This document shows positions 8,362 to 17,915 of a stretch of 22,021 nt of DNA, piece by piece. The notes under the pieces were generated by a model. That model saw only the letters and a program-made list of their open reading frames with translations, had not been told where the DNA came from and did no database searches. Every line of letters begins with the position of its first letter. Position 1 is the first letter of the stretch. The DNA lies in the NCBI GenBank assembly GCA_011763485.2, contig JAANSK020262049.1, positions 1 to 22,021 on the forward strand, in the 5' to 3' direction. The position numbers and the translations under genes were made by a program. Source of the DNA: Isoetes engelmannii. Taxonomy: Eukaryota > Streptophyta > Lycopodiopsida > Isoetales > Isoetaceae.

Positions 8362-10821
8362 ATGCATGGGTCTGATTACCATTTCTGTTGTGCTATGATC
8401 GCCCTACAGATGGCCGCTGCCCTTGTCTTGCACGGAAGGCTTTTTTTTATTCCTCTAACTTGCTTACTTGCGTTCTTTCTTCCAAGTTCAAGCCATGATT
8501 TACCGTTGCAAGCTCAGGCGCCGATTCTATCCATGCATGAATCACTTGCTGCTTTTCCTCACTGGGCAAATGAAGACCCTGGTTGGTCCCCACCCACCTT
8601 CAATGTTTTGGATTTTGGAGCTCTCGGCAATGGCCTGGATGATGATACACAAGTAAGTTTTTTTTGAATCGATTCCCCTTCATTTTGCAAGAAAATTGTC
8701 GTTTCCCTTTTTCTTTATGAGCAACATCCGTGTATTATATGATGCTGGTTGGTTTCCTCTGTTTCTGGGGAACTTACAATCTGCTCATACTTTATTTTAC
8801 AGGCATTTCTCGATACTTGGGCAGCTGCATGCTCAGTTCCTTTGGCAACGATCTATGTTCCATATGCATATATTTTTGTTGTCGGAGCATTGATTTTTTG
8901 GGGTCCTTGTGCTCCTGGTATCAATATGCAGGTAATTACAGATCTGCCATAATAATGGCTACTTTGCACTAATATCTTTCTTGTTTAGTGGCCCGCGTTA
9001 GGTCGATGGGACAATATTTGCAATTGGAGATCCTGATGCATGGGACCCAAACGTCACAGCATGGTTGAAGTTTGAGGCCGTTGTAGGTTTCAAGCTTACA
9101 GGTTCAGGTGTTATTGATGGGAATGGGCAGCAATGGTGGGATCAATCTTGCAAAGTCAATTTTGAAGTGGTACATTCTAACTCTTTTGACACAATATAGT
9201 TGATTTTGTAGATAACTAGTTAACTATCAATGGTGTAGATAACTAGTTAACTATCAATGGTGCGGTTTTTTAGGATTGTCGGGGCTCGGCACCAACGGTC
9301 AGTTCTCTTCTATCCTTTTGCTGCATGGTTGGCAATTATGAACAGGAAATAGTCATGTTCAGTCTGCAATGTATTGTATTGTCAATTAATGTTTTATTAT
9401 AATGATCAAAGGAAGAGATAACATGATGAAGTCAGTTAATGCTCTACTATAATGATCAAGGAAAATATAACAGGATGAATTCTGAACTCTGTTATGCCGA
9501 TGTCTTATACTTGGCAGTCTGTGGTCTTTAAAAAATGTGTGGGAATTGAAATATCAAGCCTTATACTTAAAGATAGCCAGCAGTTCCATCTTTCTATTGA
9601 AGATTGTATTGCTGTGGAAGTTAGTGGTTTGCAAGTCACAGCCCCAGAGAGTAGTCCAAATACTGATGGTATTCATGTTGTCCGTTCTCAAGTTGTCAAT
9701 GTTGAAGGATGCATTATTGCCACGGGTATGATTTTCTGATTTTGTGCAACTTAAAAGCATTTTACAGGTGATGATAACCAGATTGATAATTTTTGCCAGG
9801 TGATGATTGCATTTCAATTCAAACTGGATCATCTGATATCCATATCAATGAGATCACTTGTGGTCCAGGCCATGGAATTAGGTTAGCAGGTTTATCTGCT
9901 TTTCATTTTCTATTTCATCTCAATTTGCTAACAAATATTGAAAATGCAGCATAGGGGGGCTAGGAAAAGATGGTTCCTGGGCATGTGTTTCTAATATATT
10001 TGTGAATGATGTTGTAATTATTGGAGCAAAAAATGGTTTGCGCATCAAGACTTGGCAGGTTGGGCTTCCTCATATTACCAGTACTTTGGCTGATCTCAGA
10101 TCCTATGACAATTTTGGCTGATCTCAGATCCTATGACAATTTTTCTAACAGGGCGGGACAGGAGCTGTACACAGTATCTCTTTCCAGAATGTGAAAATGG
10201 AAAATGTGGGAAGACCAATCGTTATTGACCAGTTTTATTGTGATAGTATAGACCTGTGTGAGAATCAGGTAAATCTTATGTTTCAGATTATAACTGGAAA
10301 TGAACTTGCCTTTGAAATTTAAATATAAGGATGCCATATAACTCAAGATATGAAAATGCCTTTTAACATCACTAAACTGATTCATCACCCAATTGGTAAC
10401 TTCTATCCACTAACAATCCCATGATCAATTAAGATTTAAGGCTAGACATGGTTAAGCTAACTTCCAGAATATGTTTCCACTAATAATCCCATGATCAAAT
10501 AAGATTTAAGGCGAGACATGGTTAAGCTAACTTCCAGAATATGAAATGGCAAAGACCTCTGCAGTTCAGATATATGATGTATCCTACGTAAATATTGAAG
10601 GTACGAGCTCAAGAAACCAAGCCATTTGGTTGGCATGCAGTGATGCCCTGGCATGTCAAAACATTTATTTGGAGAATGTCAAGCTTAGCCTTGCTGATTC
10701 TGATGATTCTCCCAACTCATTTTGTTGGAATGCATATGGAGACATGTTTGGATTAGTGGACCCTACAAGTTGCCTTACAGCCTCCAACCTTGGTCCTCTC
10801 TATGATCTGCAAGCTTGCTAA
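8362..10821 (+). CDS. Polygalacturonase (GH28 pectinase), nine exons
   Basis: Hydrolyses alpha-1,4 links in homogalacturonan of the cell wall. Exons: 8362-8652, 8803-8931, 9002-9169, 9274-9297, 9518-9725, 9800-9881, 9950-10058, 10152-10268, 10555-10821; all introns are GT-AG and the joined frame is 464 codons, normal for plant members. Residues about 27-40 are hydrophobic, as in a signal peptide. '[14 protein letters not shown]' (78-91) is the family N-terminal motif. Catalytic motifs are all present: NTDG (252-255), GDD (274-276), GHG (297-299) and RIK (332-334). An in-frame stop (8356-8358) directly precedes the ATG; Met12 or Met17 could also start and would place the signal peptide closer to the N terminus. 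The '[11 protein letters not shown]' leader resembles the Arabidopsis At1g48100 clade, from memory only. The splice model was built by matching family motifs. Confidence 0.95.
9208..9261 (+). repeat. 27-bp tandem duplication in polygalacturonase intron 3
   Basis: Two perfect direct copies (9208-9234 and 9235-9261) beginning GTAGATAACTAGTTAAC. They end 12 bases before the acceptor of the 24-nt exon 4. Confidence 0.95.
9381..9479 (+). repeat. 50-bp imperfect tandem duplication in intron 4
   Basis: 9381-9430 and 9431-9479 align along their length, sharing for example 'TATAATGATCAA', with several substitutions and one or two single-base length differences. It looks older than the identical duplications in introns 3 and 7. 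Confidence 0.85.
10085..10140 (+). repeat. 28-bp tandem duplication in intron 7
   Basis: Two identical copies (10085-10112, 10113-10140) starting TTTGGCTGATCTCAGATC, ending 11 bases before the exon 8 acceptor at 10152. Identity suggests a recent event. Confidence 0.95.
10407..10546 (+). repeat. 70-bp tandem duplication at the 3' end of intron 8
   Basis: Copies 10407-10476 and 10477-10546 differ at only a few positions. Each carries 'CTTCCAG', a canonical-looking acceptor. The acceptor that keeps the reading frame is a further 17 bases on (CAAAG, exon from 10555). Using CTTCCAG at 10537 would shift the frame and meet a stop soon after. Confidence 0.9.
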
Positions 10822-11200
10822 ACCAATAACCAAAATTTGAACTGATTTGAAGCGTGAAAGCAGGCAGATATTAGCAGAAGGAGAATTTCATTTATTCTTT
10901 TGCATTGGCAAACCACAAATGTACACTTGATCATATTCAATCGATGCAAGGTCACTCATGAGTTAACTAGCATGACAAAGATAATTAATCGTCTCTTTCA
11001 AAGTTACTAGTCCCATTTTATTGAGTCCCATTTTATCGAGTCATTCGATAAGTTTGACATACATGGTCAAGTTTTTTAATATGTAGTCAGAGGATTTTGA
11101 GGATACTGGCCTGTAACGAAAGTGGGCAATGTACAGAGGAGGGTAGGCTATTATCAGGGATCAATGGCCTACTGATGATCCATGGGCAATCATTATATAT
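10822..11200. other. 3' flank of the polygalacturonase gene
   Basis: Probable 3' UTR followed by intergenic sequence. No canonical AATAAA was noticed close to the stop. No other gene seen. Confidence 0.5.
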
Positions 11201-11214
11201 TTCAGCCCTTCTTG

Positions 11215-11385
11215 GGTATTGTTAATTCTTTCTGTATTGGTGATGGGTTTTTTCCCATTTCTAGTTACTTGTGATGGGACTTTGTCCTCTAGTTCTAGTT
11301 TGGGCCTACGCCCACCTTCTTTGTATTGGGTCCCATAATTCGATTGGGTTTCCATGGACGTTAAAATTCTATTCTATTCTATTCT
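11215..11385 (+). mobile_element. LINE 3'-end fragment with (ATTCT)n tail
   Basis: Ends in about four ATTCT pentamers (11366-11385). The 45 bases before the tail (11322-11366) share blocks TGTA, GGTCCCATA, ATTGG, TCC-TGGACG and TAAAA, in the same order and spacing, with the 3' end of the - strand LINE at 12052-12094, which itself has a TTATC pentamer tail. Only 3'-UTR-like sequence remains, with a 'GGGTTTTTTCCC' foldback similar to the 'CCCCATGGGG' one in the other copy. The left edge is not defined. The call depends on this similarity. Confidence 0.6.
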
Positions 11386-12034
11386 TCCTCTTACAATAAT
11401 TACCATTATCAATTCACTATGGCATGATTAATATTAATTCTGCTCAAATTTTTTGCACAATCTTAGGGCATCTTGACACTTTAGTAATACATTAGTATCC
11501 ATAGATCTCCTATTCTGCTAAAATGTGGTATGGTGTAAAATGAACAACAATAACAAACATTTTGAAGCACCTTTCATGACATAAGATTTCTAGAACATGT
11601 ATATTTTTCTACAAAAGTAATCAAATATTCTTTTGGGCTAGTTTCATTAAGTTAAATTTATATGTAGTATATATGATAGGATAGGATAATTTAAGATATG
11701 GAAAAAGTATATATAGAGTCGAGGGGTCTACTTCCTAATTTTAGTGAAGAGTTGTTAGGCATACGAGACATAACACATCCAAACTGGATACAATGGCAGC
11801 AAAAGCACGTTATAGGCCCACCACGAAGAAGTTGACTTAGTTCCATTGTAGAATGTTCCGATTTGTTATAAATATGACAAAACAAGCCTCAAGAAACATA
11901 TCACATCCAAATTGGATATATACAATGGCATAAAAAACACATTATAGACCTACCATGAAGTTGTTTTAGATCCATTGTAGATCGATCATTCTTTGTCATA
12001 AAGGTGATATAACAAGCGAAAAGAGGAGGAGGAG

Positions 12035-13670
12035 ATAAGATAAGATAAAAGTTTTATCGTCCACGGAGGCCAATTGGCCTATGGGACCTGTACAAGAGGA
12101 GCAGCATGCGCATTACGGACCGGATGAAAAAACCCCATGGGGAAAAACCGTGGTCGCGATGGGCATGCTGGTATTCAGAACCACACCATCACGAGTTACC
12201 CGGACAAAGCCGTTGTTGTTCGTCCATGACCTCTTGGATGTATGACCCAAGAGTTCCCACGGCGTCACTGTTCAGGACCTGACTTTGTATCCCCAACTGT
12301 GGGTAGCGTTCCCGAATTTGCTCATAAGCAAGGCATGTCTGTAGGGCATGTTGTTCGTCCTCAATGATGTCTTGGCGGCAGCTTCGGCATGTTCTACTTT
12401 CACGTGCTTCCCTTGTCCATCGCCTTGTCTCAATGTGGAGGTGGTGGCTCCCTGTGCGGATGGAGGCGATCAGCCTACGCTTTTTCATAAAGAGGGGGGC
12501 GCGCAAGTACTGTTGGGGGCCTCGGGCGAGCATGGGATTAACATGCTGTCTGTAGTGCCCGAGCTTGACCTGTAATAGGGCCTCCCCGTCCCAGAGTTTG
12601 CCAAGGAACCAGGTGTCAAGGTAGACCTTCACCTCATCATGCTCCTTCTTCGTGCGCACCCGTATGCACCTGTGGAGCTGGACGTTCCATTGAGAGATCC
12701 ACTGCGCCTGTTTCTCTTTCCAGTAGGTTTTAAGGCGCTGAGGGCCCCGTACGACTGCCAAGGCCACCCGCGGTAGTCGGTCTTCGTCCATGTGAGCTAT
12801 CTTCTGGAAGTACAGGAGGTGGCGGCAGATTGCCGCCCTCTGTAGCGGAAGGAAGCCTGTTTTCTGGAGAAGTATTTGGTACGGAACTGTCTGCTTTACT
12901 CCGACGGCGCGTGCCAAGAAAGCCTTTTGCACTCGTTCTAGGTCAGCCCAGAATGGTGGCGGAAACGACGGGCCTTCAAACTTCCACGCCGTACAAGAGG
13001 ACGGGCTCCACCAGAGCCCTGAAGAGGCGGGCCTGGTGCTCCCAAGCGTAGAGCTCCGCCTGGTAACTACTGTTCTGCATGGCGTGCAATGCCTTCCAGC
13101 TGGCTACCACCCGCAGTCAAATGCAGCTATCCCAATGCATGGAAGTGGAGAACTCGATGCCCAAATATTTGTAGGTGGGGCCAACCTCAACATGCTCCCC
13201 TTGGTACGTGAAAGAGGGCATATGCGGGTGTCTGGTGGATGAGATCAGCAGGACCTTGGTATTTGCGAGGTTGACTCGCATGCTGGTGTGCTGGCAAAAT
13301 GTGGCTAGCGCATCCAGGTGGCGCTGCATGTCCTCCACTGTGTGTGCCAGAAGGTCAACGTCATTGGCGTAGATCAGTTGCCTGATAATATGATGCATGA
13401 GCGGGGAGCCCATCCCGTCGTGCAGTGCCATCCACTGCTCCAACTGATCTATGTAGAGGCCGAACAATGTAGGTGAGAGGGGGCAACCCTGTCGTACCCC
13501 AATACTGTTGGTCACCGGTTGCCCTGAGGGTGTGAGACGTCCATAACACGCTTCATACAGCCTGTAGGCTGCATTCTGCAAGTCCAGGGGTGTGCCGAGC
13601 TCCTGCAGTCTGTCCCATAACTTGTCGCGGGGCGCTGTGTCAAAGGCCTTTGCGAAGTCCTTTGCGGAGT
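12035..13670 (-). pseudogene. 5'-truncated LINE ORF2: reverse transcriptase and C-terminal zinc motif
   Basis: Frames 13704-13117 and 12932-12189 read on the - strand as one non-LTR retrotransposon ORF2. Motifs in order: DFAKAFDT, GVRQGCPLSPTLFGLYI, YAND in place of the catalytic YADD (codon 13363-13365 gives Asn), YKYLGIEF, then 'LFRALVEPVLLYGVEV', 'GVKQTVPYQILLQKTG' and a zinc-binding CX2CX9HX4C (CRSCR...C). The endonuclease and first polymerase motifs are missing. At least three in-frame stops fall in the region joining the two frames (first at 13117-13119), and the frame changes before 12932. The 3' end (12035-12188) ends in three TTATC-type pentamers. The element is dead; its clade was not determined, but it is distinct from the adjacent poly(A)-tailed LINE. 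Confidence 0.9.
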
Positions 13671-13699
13671 TAGTTATTTTTATGTCATGCCACATTGTC

Positions 13700-13718
13700 A
13701 TCATTTAATTCGACATAT
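13700..13718 (+). repeat. Target-site duplication, left copy (19 bp)
   Basis: ATCATTTAATTCGACATAT, identical to 14432-14450. The two copies flank the + strand LINE. Copy B has one related sequence at the matching place (16446-16465), which is the uninterrupted site. Confidence 0.9.
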
Positions 13719-14431
13719 CATCCATGACACTTTGCCTCCGTCTGGCAAATGGTCTTTGCAGCTTCCGGGCTCTCGTTGGCGCTCTGTTTGGGTTTGGACG
13801 TGGAGTACCCTTCCCCCCCCGAAGGCCAAAGTGCTCCTGTGGCAGGTAGTGCACCGTTGTATCCGTGTAAATGCCCGGGTGAGCAGGTTTAGGCCGGGGG
13901 TGAGTCCTCTGTGCCCTTGTTGTGGCCTTCTTCCTGAGACGGTGGAGCATTGCCTGGTCCTCTGCCCGCACCTACAGGCAGCTTGGGACTGGGTTCGGGG
14001 TCGGTTCCAGGTACGACTGACCAGCCAGCAGTTGTTGCTACATCTGTATCCAGGTGCCTGGCCTCTGCCGAAGAACCAAGCCTTGCACCTATGCGTGGCT
14101 TGGCTTGTATGGTTGGTTTGGAAACGGCGGCGGCTGTGGATCTTTCAGGGGGTCCAGCAGCCCTCGGGCTCCTTGATCCCCCGTTTGCGGTACAAGTTGT
14201 TTCAGAATTTCCAGGTGTTTCCGGGGTTGGCTGAGCGGAAGTTCGCCATTTGGCGTGACTTCCTGGGGATTGTGGATGATGATGGGCACTTTGTTCAGTT
14301 ATAGTTGAGAGGATGATGGAGTGGTGGGGTATCACTGCCTCTTCGGGGCAGCTCTTTCTTCTCCTCACTCATCTTGTATCATTACTATTCTTTTAATATA
14401 ATGGGAAAAGTTCTTAAAACAAAAAAAAAAA
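13719..14431 (+). mobile_element. 5'-truncated L1-like LINE insertion with poly(A) tail
   Basis: A 713-bp insertion between 19-bp target duplications. Its frame is open from the 5' junction to the stop at 14302-14304 and encodes the C-terminal end of ORF2: 'SVWVWTWSTLPPPKAKVLLW' followed by a CX2CX8HX4C zinc motif (CPCCG...EHCLVLC) and 'WDWVRGRF', the usual zf-RVT domain of plant L1-type LINEs. A 3' UTR of about 115 bp and an A-rich tail (14419-14431) follow. The intact frame, identical target duplications and tail point to a fairly recent insertion. The upstream endonuclease and reverse transcriptase were lost by 5' truncation, common for LINEs, so the copy cannot move by itself. Confidence 0.95.
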
Positions 14432-14450
14432 ATCATTTAATTCGACATAT
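14432..14450 (+). repeat. Target-site duplication, right copy (19 bp)
   Basis: Directly follows the poly(A) tail and is identical to 13700-13718. Its first A could belong to either the tail or the duplication. Confidence 0.9.
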
Positions 14451-14954
14451 GAGGGGCACACCATACCAACATTGCTTTGTTGGGTTTTGCCCCCAACCAC
14501 ATCATTGAATGTGACTATGAACAACCTCGAACTCAAGACATATATTTGTCTTAGGACTAGTGTGTTACCACTAGAACAAAAGCTCAAAAACATTAGAATG
14601 GGTTTTTCCCAAGACGAAGGGGATGGAAGAAAGAAATAGAGAAATTAAGCAAGTTTTATGTCATGCCACATTGATATCATCTAATTGGATATGATGCACA
14701 CACCACGCCAACCTAGCTTATTGAACCATGCCCCCATTGATATCATCTAATTGGAGATATGATGCACGCACCATACCAACATTGCTTATTGAGCCTTGCC
14801 CCCAAGCACCTTACATTAAATGCGACTCTGGAGGGTCTTGAACTTGAGAAGCATTTTTCTAGGACTAGCGGGCGACTAGACCAAAGGCTTCTTCAAAGAA
14901 TAATGTTACAAGGTTTTTCAAAGCCCGATGACGACCAAGATATGCCCATGGTTT

Positions 14955-14956
<2 letters not shown>

Positions 14957-14985
<29 letters not shown>

Positions 14986-14995
14986 AAGAAGAAGG
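14957..14995 (+). repeat. (AAG)n microsatellite
   Basis: About twelve AAG units. At the same place in copy B there is only 'TTTTAAGAAGACAAGCGG', so the tract expanded in copy A, or shrank in B, after the two copies parted. Confidence 0.9.
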
Positions 14996-15235
14996 AAGGG
15001 GGTCCATTTTGATTAAGGAGGAAAGGCATGGGAGTTGTTTGGTTGACCATTAAATAGATATTTATGGTCGATGAACTTGGCTCAAAAAGAAACACCATTG
15101 AAAATCAAATGATTCAAAGTCATGTTCAGAAAGTCATGTAAGCACGTTTAGAGACAAAGTTTGGTCATTGTAAGTTCACGTGTACTTTATTTAAGAGTTA
15201 CATAAATAACAAATAAAGAAACAAAGAAAGAAATA

Positions 15236-16037
15236 AATATAAAAATTGTTGGGCACATAGTTTAAAACTTGGAGGATTTTAACCTCCAGTTAAGGATTGC
15301 ATTCACTTTGTTCATACCCATAGCGCTTTGCTCTCATGCTTTACTAGGTTAAATTGCTTTTTACAAACGAAACTTTTGGCAGCACTGCTCTGTCTTTTGG
15401 AACATAAGTCTTGGAAACAGCTTTGGGTTTGGATAAGGATCAACATCCCGGTCTTCTTGACGAATTTAAACTGTAAGGAAGAAGTATCTGCAGCAGTTGA
15501 ATAATTGCTAGTTGCAGATCAAGAATTGTTGGACCTTTTGTTACCTTTTCCATAAGATATATAGACGTTTTCCCTTTGTGAATATATTTTAATGTTGCTC
15601 GTTTGAAAAGATAAAGCCCTTTCCTTAGATGTCCCTTCTTAAAATAGGTAAAACACATTTGTTGCATCTATTATTGTTGAAGTCTCATCTTTTATAATAT
15701 CTTTGCCTTTTTCTACCTTAGTAGATAGTTTTAGCTCCATTAGTTTGTTGCTTTATTTTAACCATGACCCCATCCTTGAATATCTATATTAAATACAATA
15801 AAAGATCTTTCTAATATTATAGGTGCCTCTATCAGCATGCCAATATCCGCTTCTTGCTTTACCAATAGCTTGAATCATGGATTTTTTAGAATAGTCACAA
15901 TGGTTTAGAACGGTGTATTTCTAGAACCATGTAATTTTGAGCTTACAATGGTTTTCCACGTAAAAAAATCCGCTATTTTTTATTTAAACTTTTTTCTCAC
16001 AAAAAAAATAAAATTTGTAAACATCAATTGCGAACAT
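15236..16037. other. Spacer between copies A and B, no gene seen
   Basis: About 800 bases of AT-rich sequence without recognisable protein, RNA gene or repeat structure on either strand. Confidence 0.55.
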
Positions 16038-17248
16038 AACCAAATATGCTTTTGGGCTAGTTTCATTAAGTTAAATTTATATTTAGTATATGATAGGATA
16101 GGATAGTCTAGGACATGGAAAAAGTATATATATAGAGTCCATGGGTCTACTTGGCTAATTTTGGTGAAGAGGTGGCACCAAACGCACATTATAGGCCCAC
16201 CATGAAGGAGTTGATTTAGATCCATTGTAGAATGGTCCTTATTTGCTATGAATATGACAAAACAAGCCTCAGAAAACATATCACATCCAAATTGGATATA
16301 TAGACTGGTAGAAAAAGCATATTATAGACCTACCATGAAGAAGTTGTTTTAGATCCATTGTAGATCATTCATTCTTTGTCATAAAGACGATATAACAAGC
16401 GAAAGGAGGAGGAGGAGGAGGAGTTTTTACGTCATGCCACATTGTCATTATTTAATTGGGCATATGAGGCACACACCATACCAAAATTGCTTTATTGGGT
16501 TTTGCCCCCAACCACATCATTGAATGTGACTATGAATAGCCTCGAACTCAAGACATATATTTGTCCTAGGACTAGTATATTACCACTAGAACGAAAGCTC
16601 AAAAACATTAGAATGGGTTTCTCCCAAGATGAAGGGGATGGAAGAAAGAAATAGAGAAAGAAGCAAGTTTCATGTCATGCCACATTGATATCATCTAATT
16701 GGATATGATGCACATACCACGCCAACATAGCTTATTGAACCATGCCCCCCATTGATATCATCTAATTAAAGTTATGATGCAACCACCAGACCAACGTTGC
16801 TTATTGAGCCTTGCCCTCAATCACCTTACATTAAATGCAACTCTGGAGGGCCTTGAAGAAGTATTTTTCTAGGACTAGTGGACGACTAGACCAAAGGCTT
16901 CTTAAAAGAAGAATGTCACAAGGTTTTCAAAGCCCGACGACCAACATATGCCCATGGTTTTAAGAAGACAAGCGGAAGGGAGTCCATTTTGATTAAGGAG
17001 GAAAGGCATGGGAGTTGTTTGGCTGACCATTAAATAGATATTAATGGTTGATGGACTTGGCTCAAAAAGAAATACCATTGAAAATCAAATGATTCAAAGT
17101 CATGTAAGCACGTTTAGAAAGCCATGTAAGCACGTTCCGAAATGCCCTATAACAAACCTTTATCCTGCGCTATAATCTAATGAGACGAGGTTTGTTCAGT
17201 GTAAGTTGACATGATATTTAAGAGTTACAAAAATAAGAAATAAAGAAA
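16038..17248. repeat. Repeated segment, copy B (uninterrupted)
   Basis: Same order of units as copy A (11618-15235) but without the two LINE insertions. Near 16400-16430 it reads straight from 'AACAAGCGAAAGG' through GGA repeats into 'TTTTTACGTCATGCC', and near 16446-16465 it carries an unduplicated 'TATTTAATTGGGCATATG', so both insertion sites are empty. No gene. Confidence 0.85.
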
Positions 17249-17318
17249 ATGCATTGTTGTTTATTGAATTTAACATTTAATTGCTGGGGACAACAATAGC
17301 ATGGTTACGAACAGGACA

Positions 17319-17470
17319 ATGCACCAATTGAACAAGTGGAAGTGGCATCTAAGTGGAAAGTGAAATAAGAGCTTAAGATATCACTGGAATCTCGCAACTA
17401 GAGTAAGAATCAAGAATATCGTATACACCAATTGAACAATTGGAAGTGACATCTAAGTGGAAAATGAATT
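17319..17470 (+). repeat. Direct repeat, offset about 104 bp
   Basis: 'CACCAATTGAACAA' followed by 'TGGAAGTG' and 'CATCTAAGTGGAAA' occurs near 17322 and again near 17427, with 'AAGATATC' behind both. Imperfect copies. Confidence 0.75.
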
Positions 17471-17598
17471 ACTTGTCTAAGATATCGTCAAGCAAATCGG
17501 GTCCGCGTTCTTGCCCATAATGAAAATTGGGGCTCCATTCTTGCTGGATGACCCGTAGAAGCAGGTAAAAAGCTCCATTAATTTGCTCGACGCTGCTG

Positions 17599-17677
17599 AA
17601 TGGAAGCAGGGACACTATTCTCAGACCTGCTATTGGCGGTCGCTAGCAGGTCTGAGAATAGTGTCCCTGCTTCCATT
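17599..17677. repeat. Perfect inverted repeat, 33-bp arms, 13-bp loop
   Basis: 17599-17631 (starting AATGGAAGCAGGGACACTA) is the exact reverse complement of 17645-17677; the loop is 17632-17644. No mismatch in 33 pairs and about half G+C, so a transcript would fold into a stable hairpin. No terminal duplication was found. Confidence 0.95.
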
Positions 17678-17684
17678 TCACATT

Positions 17685-17784
17685 ACGTCATGGATGTGGG
17701 GAAGCCATTCTTGCATCTAGAATGGAAATGGGCAATGCATTCTTGCATCTTACCTGTTGCTACAGGTAAATTCATCCATGACGT
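17685..17784. repeat. Inverted repeat, 12-bp arms
   Basis: ACGTCATGGATG (17685-17696) is the exact reverse complement of 17773-17784. It lies immediately right of the 33-bp hairpin. Between the arms 'CATTCTTGCATCT' appears twice. Confidence 0.8.
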
Positions 17785-17785
17785 T

Positions 17786-17899
17786 GGAGAAGGGATATTG
17801 GTCCATGGCGACGGAGAAGGGATATTGGTCCACCATTCTTGGCTGTACCAGTGACCTGCACAGCAGCGGGTCGCCCCGGTGTCCCCATATCCCTTCTCC
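17786..17899 (+). repeat. 27-bp-spaced direct repeat plus an inverted partial copy
   Basis: 'GGAGAAGGGATATTGGTCCA' occurs at 17786 and 17813; the reverse complement of its first 13 bases, 'ATATCCCTTCTCC', lies at 17887-17899. Confidence 0.85.
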
Positions 17900-17915
17900 A
17901 TAACAGTGGAATCCC

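Larger units (their letters stand above)
11618..15235. repeat. Repeated segment, copy A (interrupted by two LINEs)
   Basis: Aligns with 16038-17248 (copy B) in the same orientation once two insertions (about 12035-13670 and 13719-14450) are set aside. A 195-bp stretch compared by eye (from about 14465) differs at roughly 6% of positions. Each copy has two roughly 120-bp units with 'TTATAGGCCCACCA' and 'GATCCATTGTAGA', then two longer units beginning GTCATGCCACATTG. No coding capacity is seen. It could be a segmental duplication or two copies of an unnamed dispersed element; no terminal inverted repeat or target duplication was found at the outer edges. Confidence 0.85.

Noticed and set aside
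13889-14368. Long - strand frame opposite the + strand LINE
   Set aside because: Shadow of the zf-RVT coding frame on the + strand; Pro/Ser/Thr-rich with no known motif.
14759-15016. Frame with a poly-Arg stretch
   Set aside because: The Arg run is the (AAG)n tract. Copy B lacks the tract and has no matching frame.
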